A DNA stretch of 64,000 nucleotides from Flavobacteriales bacterium (lineage in GTDB: Bacteria > Bacteroidota > Bacteroidia > Flavobacteriales_G > Salibacteraceae). The notes under the pieces are model-generated. The model was not told the DNA's origin. It saw only the letters and a list, made by a program, of their open reading frames with translations, and ran no database searches. The stretch lies in contig DNTB01000089.1 of the NCBI GenBank assembly GCA_003499525.1, positions 1 through 64,000 of the forward strand. The letters are read 5' to 3'. The position numbers and the translations under genes were made by a program. Shown piece after piece: positions 10,001 through 17,942 of the stretch. Each line of letters starts with the position of its first letter. Within the stretch, counting starts at the first letter, position 1.

Positions 10001-12233
10001 ATTCAATCTGCCATAAGGAGGCAGTGCCTGAATCGCTCCATAAGATGGTCGCACTGTCCGAAGTAATATAATCTGGAATAAGATCAAAAGGCTCGGGACA
10101 ACTTGGATTTTCTCCAATACTAAAATCGTCGATAGCCACGTAATTAAAGCCGTTGTCGTTGTATGCAACGTAGCGGAATTGAATAGAATTAACTGGATCA
10201 AGTGCTATGCGCCGGTTCCTCCAGGGGTCGGAATTCCTAAACTGTTGAGGCCCAATTAAGCTGTCAATAGAAAACCATCCTGACCCGGTATCTGCTTCGA
10301 GATCCAACCTTGAAATATCGCGTCCGTGGAGGTGATACCAATATTCGAGTGTGGGATTAGCCAATCCCGATAGATCGAAAATCGGTGTATAAAGGCTGGC
10401 AAATGAGAGGGAAAATGACTGCGGCGAGGCAAAAACATATTTGCCTTTTCCGGATTTGTCGGAAGCAGGACCTGAGAATTGAGTGAAAGGGTAGTTCCCG
10501 GTTCGTACCTTCCAGGTGAAATCTCTTGGATCAACTGAAATTCGGCTCCAGCACGGATCGATTTCAGAATTTATCGCAAGTCCACTGGTATCATCCTCTC
10601 CCCACCAAATTCCATTGAAATCATCAAAATGAGGTGCAGTGAGTTTGTCGCAGTCGGTTAGAAAACTGGCTTCATGAGAATGGTAAGATGTATCGCTGCC
10701 GCAGATAGAACGAACTCGAAATTCGTAATACTGCTTGGAGTTCAATCCTGAAAGTACAAAAGGATTGGTATTTGCAATTGCTTTTGATCCCGATCCAGGT
10801 ATGAAACCCGGTACGCCGTATTCTATTTCCCATTGTGCGCTGGGCCTGTTATCAGTCCAATTCAGTCGCGCTGAATGAACACCTATGAGATCTGCAAAAG
10901 GAGCGGTGGGTACCGCACAGCTAGTATTCGAATCCAGAACCAATACGGAATACTCTTCAATAGACCCGTCGTAATTACCCGAAAGGCAAGGGTCTAATAG
11001 CGGTACGTTAACACCACTTACAGACATGATGCGCAACCTTTTGTATCCTGGAAGTGTACCTGGAGGCACAGTGAAAAGGAATGTGGCATTATATGCTAAA
11101 GATCCACTCGGCTCTGTCATGCCGCTCCAGTTTCCAATTGATTCGTTGGGTTCAAAGACAAAATTATTATTCCAGTCTACCCATGCTTCGCCAGAAGCTG
11201 TATTGACGAAACTACAGGTGCCGAAGGTTATGCTCGCCATGTAGGAATTACCCGGAAGTATGTCCGAAACTTGAGTCTTAGTAAAATCCTGAACCCCTAT
11301 AGCACCTGGACAAGTTTGAAGATTGGTGATTCCAATGTTTTCTCCCGTTACCACTACATTGGTAATCTCGGCATTGCCATGATATTGTTGGGTAGGTTGG
11401 CAATACTCAGTCCGGAGCAGGTAGGGATAGTACCAATGACTGGTATCTCCGGGAGCACATACACTTCGAACATAGACCTCATAACTAGGGCCTGAAGCAA
11501 GACCTGAAATAACTTGTGGTTTAGTGGTGGTATTTATTCGGGTACCCGATCCAAGCTGAAAGCCTAAAGGCCCCCACTCAATCTGCCAAGCGGTAGAACT
11601 GCCGTTTTCAGTCCAGTCGATCAGATGGTTCGTTGCACCGAGGAAAGTGCTTGTAATGTTTGAGGGCAAAGAGCACGTAATATTCAATGGAAGATAATCA
11701 ATGGCTCCATTGAACTGCACTGGAGTGATCATTGGAGTAGGTTGCGGGCCGGCGTAGCCCACGTTGGGTCCGGTTGTAATTGTAGTGATGGTATCACCAT
11801 ATGTAAATGGCGCACCTACCGATGTATCTGAAATGTAAAAAGGTCCTCCACCGACGTAAAATCCATAGATCCCCGGAGCGAGGATATGGGGGGTGAGTAG
11901 GTCAATATATTCAAGCGTACCTGGACCAGCTTGCTGAACATCGTGAACATCTATCTGAACAGGAATCCAGCCATTAATTAATGAAATGTTTGGTTGTCCA
12001 TTAATGGCTCCATTTCTTTTCCAGATAAAATAGTTGTTCATTCCGGAGTTTACAAAGCTCATCGCGATACGACTGATGGAAATGCTATCTTGAACCTGCA
12101 GGTTGAACGTAATTCCTACCTCAGTTTGCCCTCCATTAAGCGGAGGAACTGTAGTATTTATAACCTGAGCCAGGCCAGAAGAGGATAGAAAAAAAGATAG
12201 GGTAAGCACGGGTAGGAGTAAGTGATTTGCCAT
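7008..12233 (-). CDS. T9SS-secreted multidomain adhesin (FN3, GEVED, MAM domains, type A sorting domain)
   Basis: 1741-residue surface or secreted protein. Signal peptide at residues 1-22. Approximate domain order: a Cys-containing FN3 (~187-275), GEVED (~280-430, ending GSIEEYSVLV), then FN3 modules alternating with three MAM-like jelly rolls at ~530-720, 803-990 and 1075-1270 (each ending in an IDDFS, IDEVS or LDEFR motif). A second GEVED (~1348-1500), two PKD/Ig-like modules (~1506-1655) and a C-terminal T9SS type A sorting domain (~1660-1741, ...YPIPVRDVLYV ... GTYILLI) complete it. FN3 copies share the pattern WQIEWGP...GSGT...YEVYVRSVC. Likely role is adhesion or extracellular binding; no catalytic motif was seen. 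It lies between the two RHS copies on the same strand, with a 96 bp gap before copy A and a 263 bp gap behind it, so it probably has its own promoter. Confidence 0.88.
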   Translation of the reverse strand: MANHLLLPVLTLSFFLSSSGLAQVINTTVPPLNGGQTEVGITFNLQVQDSISISRIAMSFVNSGMNNYFIWKRNGAINGQPNISLINGWIPVQIDVHDVQQAGPGTLEYIDLLTPHILAPGIYGFYVGGGPFYISDTSVGAPFTYGDTITTITTGPNVGYAGPQPTPMITPVQFNGAIDYLPLNITCSLPSNITSTFLGATNHLIDWTENGSSTAWQIEWGPLGFQLGSGTRINTTTKPQVISGLASGPSYEVYVRSVCAPGDTSHWYYPYLLRTEYCQPTQQYHGNAEITNVVVTGENIGITNLQTCPGAIGVQDFTKTQVSDILPGNSYMASITFGTCSFVNTASGEAWVDWNNNFVFEPNESIGNWSGMTEPSGSLAYNATFLFTVPPGTLPGYKRLRIMSVSGVNVPLLDPCLSGNYDGSIEEYSVLVLDSNTSCAVPTAPFADLIGVHSARLNWTDNRPSAQWEIEYGVPGFIPGSGSKAIANTNPFVLSGLNSKQYYEFRVRSICGSDTSYHSHEASFLTDCDKLTAPHFDDFNGIWWGEDDTSGLAINSEIDPCWSRISVDPRDFTWKVRTGNYPFTQFSGPASDKSGKGKYVFASPQSFSLSFASLYTPIFDLSGLANPTLEYWYHLHGRDISRLDLEADTGSGWFSIDSLIGPQQFRNSDPWRNRRIALDPVNSIQFRYVAYNDNGFNYVAIDDFSIGENPSCPEPFDLIPDYITSDSATILWSDSGTASLWQIEFGPNGFLPGTGTTSTSTLPRALIQGLNPNSDYHVYVRSICGTGDSSIYSIPLSFSTPCTPLSTPWHESMDGNIWIPTQYSFVDSSQIDSCWSVFPSSVEQYRWRTGVDTTLTSQTGPLADYSDTGNYVYTEASNGFRGEVTRLQTPVLNVSALNQPLLEFWYHFFGDDIDKFYIETRSNGKWIVLDSIVGSQQTLEPDPWLRKRYELTASNTTAIQFKAVRGNGQRGDLAIDEVSVYESPGCLEPDYPILISSTNDSATISWSQSGSASVWVIEYDTQGFIPGSGMSQLVTSNPAKIGSLIPGTFYDAYIRAICGPGDTSLYSEPLTFGLTCQVFSAPYFESLDGLNWIPDNSITASNSTSDPCWNRDPNLPGQYMWHVQSDGYPFGVTGPIVDASDTGNYIYLDGQIIGDTGILYMPAIDISGLNNPALEFRYFFHGFQIDRMYVEQEVNGSWIRIDSIVGEKQFVKVEPWKLKYSSLQKTGIANIRFTGIRGSGPNCDMALDEFRLTEMPTCIEPDWIGGQMNDYNSIFIGWDTGASQALWEVEYGLAGFANGSGNKKLVTGQSDIITGLIFDNEYDFTIRRVCGAGDTSRYAKRVKIPLDYCDNGPKFPGDAEITNVELIGDQYSISNLNTCPGDLGVQDFSKLDSADLSLGATYSVNITFGSCAPTTLNNNCAAWIDWNRDGFYDQSESIGLWNGAPAPPGTSSFNANFTFTVPGNAHIGATQIRILMETINSSSPIFACQEVAFGSIEEYRAVIHPPIANLGPDQLVGGCETVILDPGAFDSYSWSTGDTTPTLSLDGNILPPGSYTYSVSVEDSVGRMSNDTVTVTFVPKPVVSLSATDTITVSGGATSFSLDAGPSFAGYLWDDGTTQQTRVVMLDGSYWVEVMDSLQCTASDTVYVRFILSTDEPTLGIVQLYPIPVRDVLYVQCSQALEAKELRLELYSLTGTLLISKETVTSTTALEQLFMKGLPSGTYILLIRTTKETFRRTIQKL

Positions 12234-12334
12234 AGCTGAAAAATGATTCGCTAAAATACAAAATTGGTAATTCTCAGGTGAGCGGTGATGACTTTCAAGT
12301 TACTCGAGAGGTTAATCCACCCATGGTCACCGCA

Positions 12335-12358
12335 GGCACGGATCCGAAGATCCGCGCC
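12335..12358. repeat. REP-like palindrome in intergenic region
   Basis: GGCACGGATC and GATCCGCGCC flank a 4-nt CGAA loop, giving a 10-bp stem with one G-T pair. It sits in a GC-rich island (about 12310-12460) of the 263 bp gap upstream of the adhesin gene. A 13-bp direct repeat CCGCGCYAACGGG occurs at 12352-12364 and 12375-12387, and a perfect 14-bp palindrome CCGAAAGCTTTCGG lies at 12413-12426. The island's composition differs sharply from the AT-rich flanks. From general knowledge, such short palindromes are dispersed in many Bacteroidota genomes and may be mobilised by REP-associated (RAYT) transposases; no transposase is in the window. Confidence 0.6.
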
Positions 12359-12496
12359 AACGGGAACGGGAGAGCCGCGCTAACGGGTTTGTTTTATATG
12401 TACGCGATGCTCCCGAAAGCTTTCGGAACGCGCACCAGCGGAGGGCAATATGGCGATGTAATAAAGAATAAGCTTTCAATATTCTAATATTTGCAC

Positions 12497-12946
12497 TTAG
12501 CTATTCAGCTCATTGTTTAGTATAGTATAGTACTTCTCTAGCCTAGATTTATCAACAAAGAATAGAACTGCCACCTTATCAATTACTGATGATGAGATTA
12601 ATAGCCTTTTTCCTGAGTTCATTTGAACTTCAATTGGAAATGGAACGATTTTAGATATTTTGACAGATTTAATGTCTTCCAATGGTAATTCACCCCTATG
12701 GAACAGATTGTGATAGTATATAACTCGACTTTTAATCTTAACAGAGTAAATGGTATTCAATCGATAAGAGTAATAAATAACACTTATTAGAATTATTAAA
12801 CTAATTGGGTATCCAGAGATATCTTCAACTACAATCAGTCCAGCAATAAGTAATAAAAATCCCAAAATGAGGTAGATAACAAACTGTTTTAACATTACAT
12901 AGGGACTTCCAACTCTTTGATTTGATTGATTATTAATCATCTTCAT
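12497..12946 (-). CDS. Small two-helix membrane protein, candidate RHS immunity protein
   Basis: 149-residue membrane protein if started at the ATG at 12944-12946; the frame is open further upstream, but that part lies inside the RHS gene. Two adjacent transmembrane helices (about residues 20-65) are followed by an ~80-residue cytoplasmic-looking beta-rich domain (KIKSRVIYYHN...LPLEDIKSVKIS...), resembling small bacterial PH-like domain proteins. The start overlaps the stop of the RHS-B protein by 14 nt, suggesting translational coupling. A small gene directly behind an RHS tail is the usual place for an immunity protein, and inner-membrane location fits protection against a membrane-active toxin. 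Function is inferred from position only. Confidence 0.6.
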   Translation of the reverse strand: MKMINNQSNQRVGSPYVMLKQFVIYLILGFLLLIAGLIVVEDISGYPISLIILISVIYYSYRLNTIYSVKIKSRVIYYHNLFHRGELPLEDIKSVKISKIVPFPIEVQMNSGKRLLISSSVIDKVAVLFFVDKSRLEKYYTILNNELNS

Positions 12947-15900
12947 TGTAATTGATAAAAGTACCAATACCGAGATTAACACTGAATCCAACCACAAAGA
13001 AATTAAATCCAAATCCAAATTCACCTCCTGTTTTTACTTCACTGTTTTCCGCTGAACCGGTAGTATATTTTAATACACCTGCTGCTCCTAACCCTCCACC
13101 CTTTGCAGCATAAGTCTCTGAAGTACTCACGACTTCTGAATTTCTTGTTCCTATTTTGGATGTTGTGGTTTTTTCATAAGAACCTCCTACAACAAATGAA
13201 GCTCCCCCTCCTTGAGTTGTTTCAACTTCGTCATCTTTGCCATAATAATCTACATTTACGGGTGAGTCACCCTCATTATCTGTGGATCTTTCGTCAATAG
13301 ATACTTCCAATAGTTCAGCTGTTCCGAGATCGACGGTTCCTTCAAAGCCTTTAGCGTCAATAGAGAAGGATGCTCCAGAAGTAACTTTTATTCCTCCTTC
13401 AAGATAAAGCCCTGCCTCTAGGTTATCTCTCTTTTGATTTATATATTCTGCTGTGGCTTCAAGAGTAGATACAATTGCATCATTGACGGCTTCAGCCAAT
13501 TCTTCTTTGGCATATTCTACTAGATCATCCCAAACTGAGCAACCAAAACATAATCCAAACTCATCTCTAAATAATATTGGGTTATTACCTGCGTAAGCAT
13601 AAGGGGTTTGAAAGTTATAATTGTGAGACATTGGGTCTATAGTAGAAAACCTGCCAATTTCGGGCATGAAATAGCGTGCACCGTAATTATACATGTTAAT
13701 TTCTAGCTCTACCATTAGTTCTTTTTGGTTGTATTTATAGGGGTTCTGTGTTCCGCTAATGGAATTTGGTTTTCCAAAGGTCATACCAAAGGGGTAGTAT
13801 TCGTTTTCTTCGAGTATTTCGTGCATTTCGGCCACATTGTTGTCGTTGGCATCGCCGTAGGTGATGCGTACGTTACCGAGATGATCTTTATGGAAGTACT
13901 CTAAGTGGTATAATTCGTTGGAACGGTATCCGCCTTTACCCAATCTGAAATCTGGAAAGTAAACGTAATCGAAGTCGTTTGAAGGAGAGCCATATTCGCA
14001 TTCAAAAGGGCCATAGTAGTATTTGTATTGGGGAGCACTTCCATAGATTTGAAAGATTTTTTTATGGAGCGTACCATCATGAGTGTAAATGAAGTTGATC
14101 TGTCCTTCATCGTTCCAAATCCGTTTTGGTAAATTGTGCTGATTGTATTCAATGCGCAATCCGCGATTCTCATCGAAAGTCATGTTGCCATTAGCGTCGT
14201 ACTCATAGCCATTACCGGTTGTGGTATTTGCTTGATAATCATAGTAGCCATCATATGTTCCTGTTCGATTATCTGTAACTGCAGTCAGGCGGTTGCCATC
14301 ATAAGTATATTGCAGTGCATCCATAGCATCCAATGCGGTACCTTTAAAGAAGGAATCGGATTGTTTGTTGAATAGCCAGCCGTTTCGGTTTGCCGTTAAA
14401 ATGTTGCCATTGGCATCATATGAAAGATTTGTAAGGGAGTATAGGTCTACATCATTAGGATAATAAGTGTCTCTAGAAGCCGGGTCGAAAGCAGAGTATC
14501 GCGCTTGCGTTAGTCGGTTTAGATTATCATAGGAGTAGGAGTAGGCATGCACTCTTCCGGATGTATTGGTAGCAGAAGTCCAGGCTACCTCACTGATGTT
14601 GCCATTAAAAGTAGCAGTACCGCCAGAGATCCAATCGGGATTTTCGTAGTTTAGTTCATAAGCAAATAGATCTCCGTTCAATCGTTCAACGTTATTGACT
14701 GCCGTGATCCATCCGCGCTCGTTGTAGTAGATATCGTTGGTTTGGATGAAGTTGCTGGTGTTGGCATATCCTACCCAGCCGCCGATTTTTTCTCGTATTG
14801 TTTGGTTTATACGATTATATTCTACTTCAAGCGGAGTTCTTCTGGACCCTAAAAAATGGGGCGAAGATTGCGGCATGGATAAGATTGATCTGATGAATTG
14901 CCCTCGGCCAGAATATACATTCAAGAGGGTGAACTTTTTGAGTGTAGTACCCGGATACTGAAAGAAATAACCAAATCGGTCAACTTGTCCATCAAAACGG
15001 TATTTGTTATGCTCCCAATAGATCATATCCACCGGAGGTGAATTTGGGGAAAGGGAAGATACAAGATCTGAGTATTGTGTTTGAATCAGAGCGCCCTTTT
15101 CATTGTAATAGGATACCGAATAAGTCCACATACTGGAAGATTGATTTATGGCACGACTTAATGATGCCACAGAAAGACCTTTGGTTCTGAAACTAGGGTT
15201 GTTTCCGAAAGAGGCATCTGCCTTAAAATCAGAATTGGTAGCAAAGTTGAGCGTCTGATATTCATACCCATCGTAGAAGTCGTATTGCTGAACTTTAAAG
15301 TCTTGAGTTGGGAAGGATTGATTGGAATACCCATAATAAAGAGCATTTAGATTTAAAGTGGGGTCAAAAGACTCACTTAACTCATTTGCGTTGTTCAACT
15401 CATTTTTCATATGATCAATGTCGCAAGGGGTATGCGACGGATACGGTACGTCGACAAAACTCGGAGGTGCAATGGAACCGGCTGATTTGAGTGTTTTAAC
15501 CGAACCCCCATTTTCAAATTTCGGTTCATCTATAACTTCCGATTCTCGAGTAGATTTGAACGATGTTCCATCGGTTTCAACCACAGCATATTCCAATTTG
15601 GGATCATCGGGAAACCCAATTTTAAGATCGCTGTTCTCTTCAGGACAGGAATGTATACCGGTCATGACAGGTCGATTGAGTTGGTCGTACTTATAGAACT
15701 TCCATCTACGCTGTTCTTTCATTACGCCATCTTGTTGTGCCCGAAGTCGACCGATGATGTCATAAATGGAGATTACAGGTTCAGCGCCGGGTATTTTGGA
15801 ATAGACGAGTTGATCGAGTCCGTTATATTGATATTCAAATAGATAGTCATATAGATAGGGTTCGGCAGAAGTTTCGTTTTGTTCCAAAATGCGTTTAACT

Positions 15901-16775
15901 GCCTCGGGTTGGATAACAAAACGCAACCGACTTCGATCATCGTACACGTAATAAGTTTGATTCCAATCGCCATTGGCGAGTTGTTTTTCACTTAGCAGCA
16001 CATTACCTGCTTTGTTTTTAAATACGCGAGAAGTAATTCCATCGGGATCTTCAAATACCGTTTTTGTTAAAACACCAGGGCGATAAAAGTACTTTATTTC
16101 ATTAGGGATGGTATTAATTTGGTACACTTCAAAGTTGTCGATGTACAATCCGGTATTGTGTCCGGATACGGAAGCAAGGTCCATCTTTAGCCTAACACCT
16201 TCTACGTTTTGTAGCAATATGGATTGTCTTTTCCAGGAGTTATCCATAAGAATTATGGTTTGTAGTTTGCCCCATGTTCCATTTTTTAGGACTTCGATTT
16301 GAGCTCCCCATTTTCCTGCCTGATAATACTGAAGTAGATATGTGTTATGAGGATCAAGATTGGATCGCGTTATATTGCTCGTTGAATTATACAATATTTC
16401 ACAGAAGTTGGGACTGCTGAAACTGAGCACAGTAGGAGGCGCATTTGAAGAGTTCACTAATCTGTATGAACCAGTTAATCCAGTGCCCATAGTTTCAAAG
16501 TTATCGTATGCAATTGGAACCTGTTCAATCACTTCAATATCATCAATAAAAATTTGATCTGGTCCACTTGAGGAAAGATAAATGTGATTAGAACCGGTAA
16601 CGATGAAGCTATACTCTTTCCAACTGTTTGAAATGCTGGAGGTTACATGAAAAGTACCTGGAGCAGCGTAGTGGTCATTAATTTTGATACTTCCTGCAAC
16701 ACCTCGCCCTTTGAACCGGATAACATAGTTTTTTTGAGGGTTTAAACCTCTTATTAGCATGCTTTGGACACCCAA
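12933..16775 (-). CDS. RHS-core protein, copy B, downstream fragment with variable C-terminal tail
   Basis: 1280 codons from a TTG at 16775. The frame is open back to the TAA at 16887-16889, and the fragment at 16887-17903 is in the same frame, so the two are one gene cut by a nonsense codon. It begins with galactose-binding-like jelly-roll modules (FIDDIEVIE, YIDNFEVYQ). YD repeats follow (YDDRSRLRFV, YDIIGRLRAQ, YDNLNRLTQA, YDANGNMTFD), then KDHLGNVRI and YGARYFMPEIGRF, the RHS core end. After FRDEFGL (about base 13555) comes a ~205-residue non-RHS tail. It starts with an acidic helix and ends in Gly-rich amphipathic strands (GGGLGAAGVLKY, FGFGFNFFVVGF). I recognise no known toxin fold; beta-barrel or pore formation is one possibility. 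Codons are more AT-rich than in copy A. Confidence 0.8.
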   Translation of the reverse strand: MGVQSMLIRGLNPQKNYVIRFKGRGVAGSIKINDHYAAPGTFHVTSSISNSWKEYSFIVTGSNHIYLSSSGPDQIFIDDIEVIEQVPIAYDNFETMGTGLTGSYRLVNSSNAPPTVLSFSSPNFCEILYNSTSNITRSNLDPHNTYLLQYYQAGKWGAQIEVLKNGTWGKLQTIILMDNSWKRQSILLQNVEGVRLKMDLASVSGHNTGLYIDNFEVYQINTIPNEIKYFYRPGVLTKTVFEDPDGITSRVFKNKAGNVLLSEKQLANGDWNQTYYVYDDRSRLRFVIQPEAVKRILEQNETSAEPYLYDYLFEYQYNGLDQLVYSKIPGAEPVISIYDIIGRLRAQQDGVMKEQRRWKFYKYDQLNRPVMTGIHSCPEENSDLKIGFPDDPKLEYAVVETDGTSFKSTRESEVIDEPKFENGGSVKTLKSAGSIAPPSFVDVPYPSHTPCDIDHMKNELNNANELSESFDPTLNLNALYYGYSNQSFPTQDFKVQQYDFYDGYEYQTLNFATNSDFKADASFGNNPSFRTKGLSVASLSRAINQSSSMWTYSVSYYNEKGALIQTQYSDLVSSLSPNSPPVDMIYWEHNKYRFDGQVDRFGYFFQYPGTTLKKFTLLNVYSGRGQFIRSILSMPQSSPHFLGSRRTPLEVEYNRINQTIREKIGGWVGYANTSNFIQTNDIYYNERGWITAVNNVERLNGDLFAYELNYENPDWISGGTATFNGNISEVAWTSATNTSGRVHAYSYSYDNLNRLTQARYSAFDPASRDTYYPNDVDLYSLTNLSYDANGNILTANRNGWLFNKQSDSFFKGTALDAMDALQYTYDGNRLTAVTDNRTGTYDGYYDYQANTTTGNGYEYDANGNMTFDENRGLRIEYNQHNLPKRIWNDEGQINFIYTHDGTLHKKIFQIYGSAPQYKYYYGPFECEYGSPSNDFDYVYFPDFRLGKGGYRSNELYHLEYFHKDHLGNVRITYGDANDNNVAEMHEILEENEYYPFGMTFGKPNSISGTQNPYKYNQKELMVELEINMYNYGARYFMPEIGRFSTIDPMSHNYNFQTPYAYAGNNPILFRDEFGLCFGCSVWDDLVEYAKEELAEAVNDAIVSTLEATAEYINQKRDNLEAGLYLEGGIKVTSGASFSIDAKGFEGTVDLGTAELLEVSIDERSTDNEGDSPVNVDYYGKDDEVETTQGGGASFVVGGSYEKTTTSKIGTRNSEVVSTSETYAAKGGGLGAAGVLKYTTGSAENSEVKTGGEFGFGFNFFVVGFSVNLGIGTFINYNEDD

Positions 16776-16886
16776 CTGATAAAAATAGGATCCTTTCCCT
16801 GGAGGTATTCCAATTGATGGGTAGTAACTAATTCTGCTACCAGTAAGTGATTTCTGTCCAATATCATCATCCTCAAAATCGTGCCG

Positions 16887-17903
16887 TTAGTAGCCTTTAC
16901 AAGGGCCATCATCCATGGAGCCAAGAGTGATGTCATCGATATACCCGCCATAGGGACCTGATCCGGGGCCACTTCTTCCAATTTCAACTTCGGTATGTCC
17001 AGAAAATGTAGTGGAATAGTGTGTCCATGAGGTTCCTTTGTTTAAGGTTAAACCGCCAACGCCACTAACAGGATTTTGTCCTTGTACATAGAAAATCATG
17101 CTCTTCTGACTTATCGGTTTGGCCCAAAACTCCAAGGTGTAGGTTTTATATGGGTCCAGACCAGTTATTCTAATTTTTCGTTCGGTGCTTCCGTCATATA
17201 AAAGATAACTATTGGAGCCATTATATTTTTCAGTGTTTGTGACGTTGAAGGAAGAATAATTAAATCCAGATTTAGGGCTTCCTTCAAAGTCCTCGGTCAA
17301 GGTGCTCTGAGCTCCAAAGCAATACCCATAATACTCTTCACTCTTTATTACAGGGTAACCCTGCGGGGCAATTTCCCACCAGAGTACTTCATCTTCGACA
17401 TTATATAGATGCTGACTTGTAGAAGTATGTCCTGCCCCAAGCTTATAATCTACCCCCGGCATGGAAGTTTCAATCACCTTACCAGTAGGGCCTTCATACA
17501 CGATTTCTTCATACGGGAAGGCGGTTTGGGCAAGATCAGCTTCAGTAGTATGGAAATTGATGATGGCCGATTCGTTCGTTCGAAGATTGCCCGTATTATA
17601 TCCATCGATATAAGGTTTATACTGTTTTACGGCACGCGATAATCCATCAAAGATGCTGTAATGAATGATATCCTTGTTATCGGTTGATCCATGAACTTCG
17701 ACTTTTTGAACCGTATTCCCTCGTGCATCATAGTAGTGCACCATTGTGGGGGTATAGTCTGGATTTGGGGTATGCGACGAATTCATGTCCTTACTGAGAA
17801 TTCGAGATACTTTAATGTAGTTTTCCGATTGTGACTGTCCGAGCGTTAGGGATGATGTGATTAATAAACCGGCTACAGTGATGATTTGAATTAAACTTTT
17901 CAT
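16887..17903 (-). CDS. RHS-core protein, copy B, upstream fragment (DUF6443-like)
   Basis: 338-residue N-terminal piece of RHS-core B. Signal peptide at residues 1-22 (ending LTLGQ). A DUF6443-like opening follows (YYDARGNTVQKVEV, FDGLSRAVKQYK), then a jelly-roll module at ~205-330 beginning TEDFEGSPKSG and ending YIDDITLGS. It stops at TAA 16887-16889, right at the boundary to a second jelly-roll module. The same frame continues RHDFEDDDIGQ... without interruption into the downstream fragment, so a single nonsense codon divides an original ~1660-residue protein. The piece alone would be a secreted protein with one carbohydrate-binding-like module. It starts 39 bp after the N-half protein at 17943. 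Confidence 0.78.
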   Translation of the reverse strand: MKSLIQIITVAGLLITSSLTLGQSQSENYIKVSRILSKDMNSSHTPNPDYTPTMVHYYDARGNTVQKVEVHGSTDNKDIIHYSIFDGLSRAVKQYKPYIDGYNTGNLRTNESAIINFHTTEADLAQTAFPYEEIVYEGPTGKVIETSMPGVDYKLGAGHTSTSQHLYNVEDEVLWWEIAPQGYPVIKSEEYYGYCFGAQSTLTEDFEGSPKSGFNYSSFNVTNTEKYNGSNSYLLYDGSTERKIRITGLDPYKTYTLEFWAKPISQKSMIFYVQGQNPVSGVGGLTLNKGTSWTHYSTTFSGHTEVEIGRSGPGSGPYGGYIDDITLGSMDDGPCKGY

Positions 17904-17942
17904 GGTATTGGCGAATGAAACAGTAAATAGAGGTGATTTAGA

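Noticed and set aside
12497..13024. Longer 175-residue version of the small membrane protein
   Set aside because: The extra 26 residues lie inside the RHS-B coding region and add a third hydrophobic stretch only as a by-product of the other frame; ATG 12946 is simpler.
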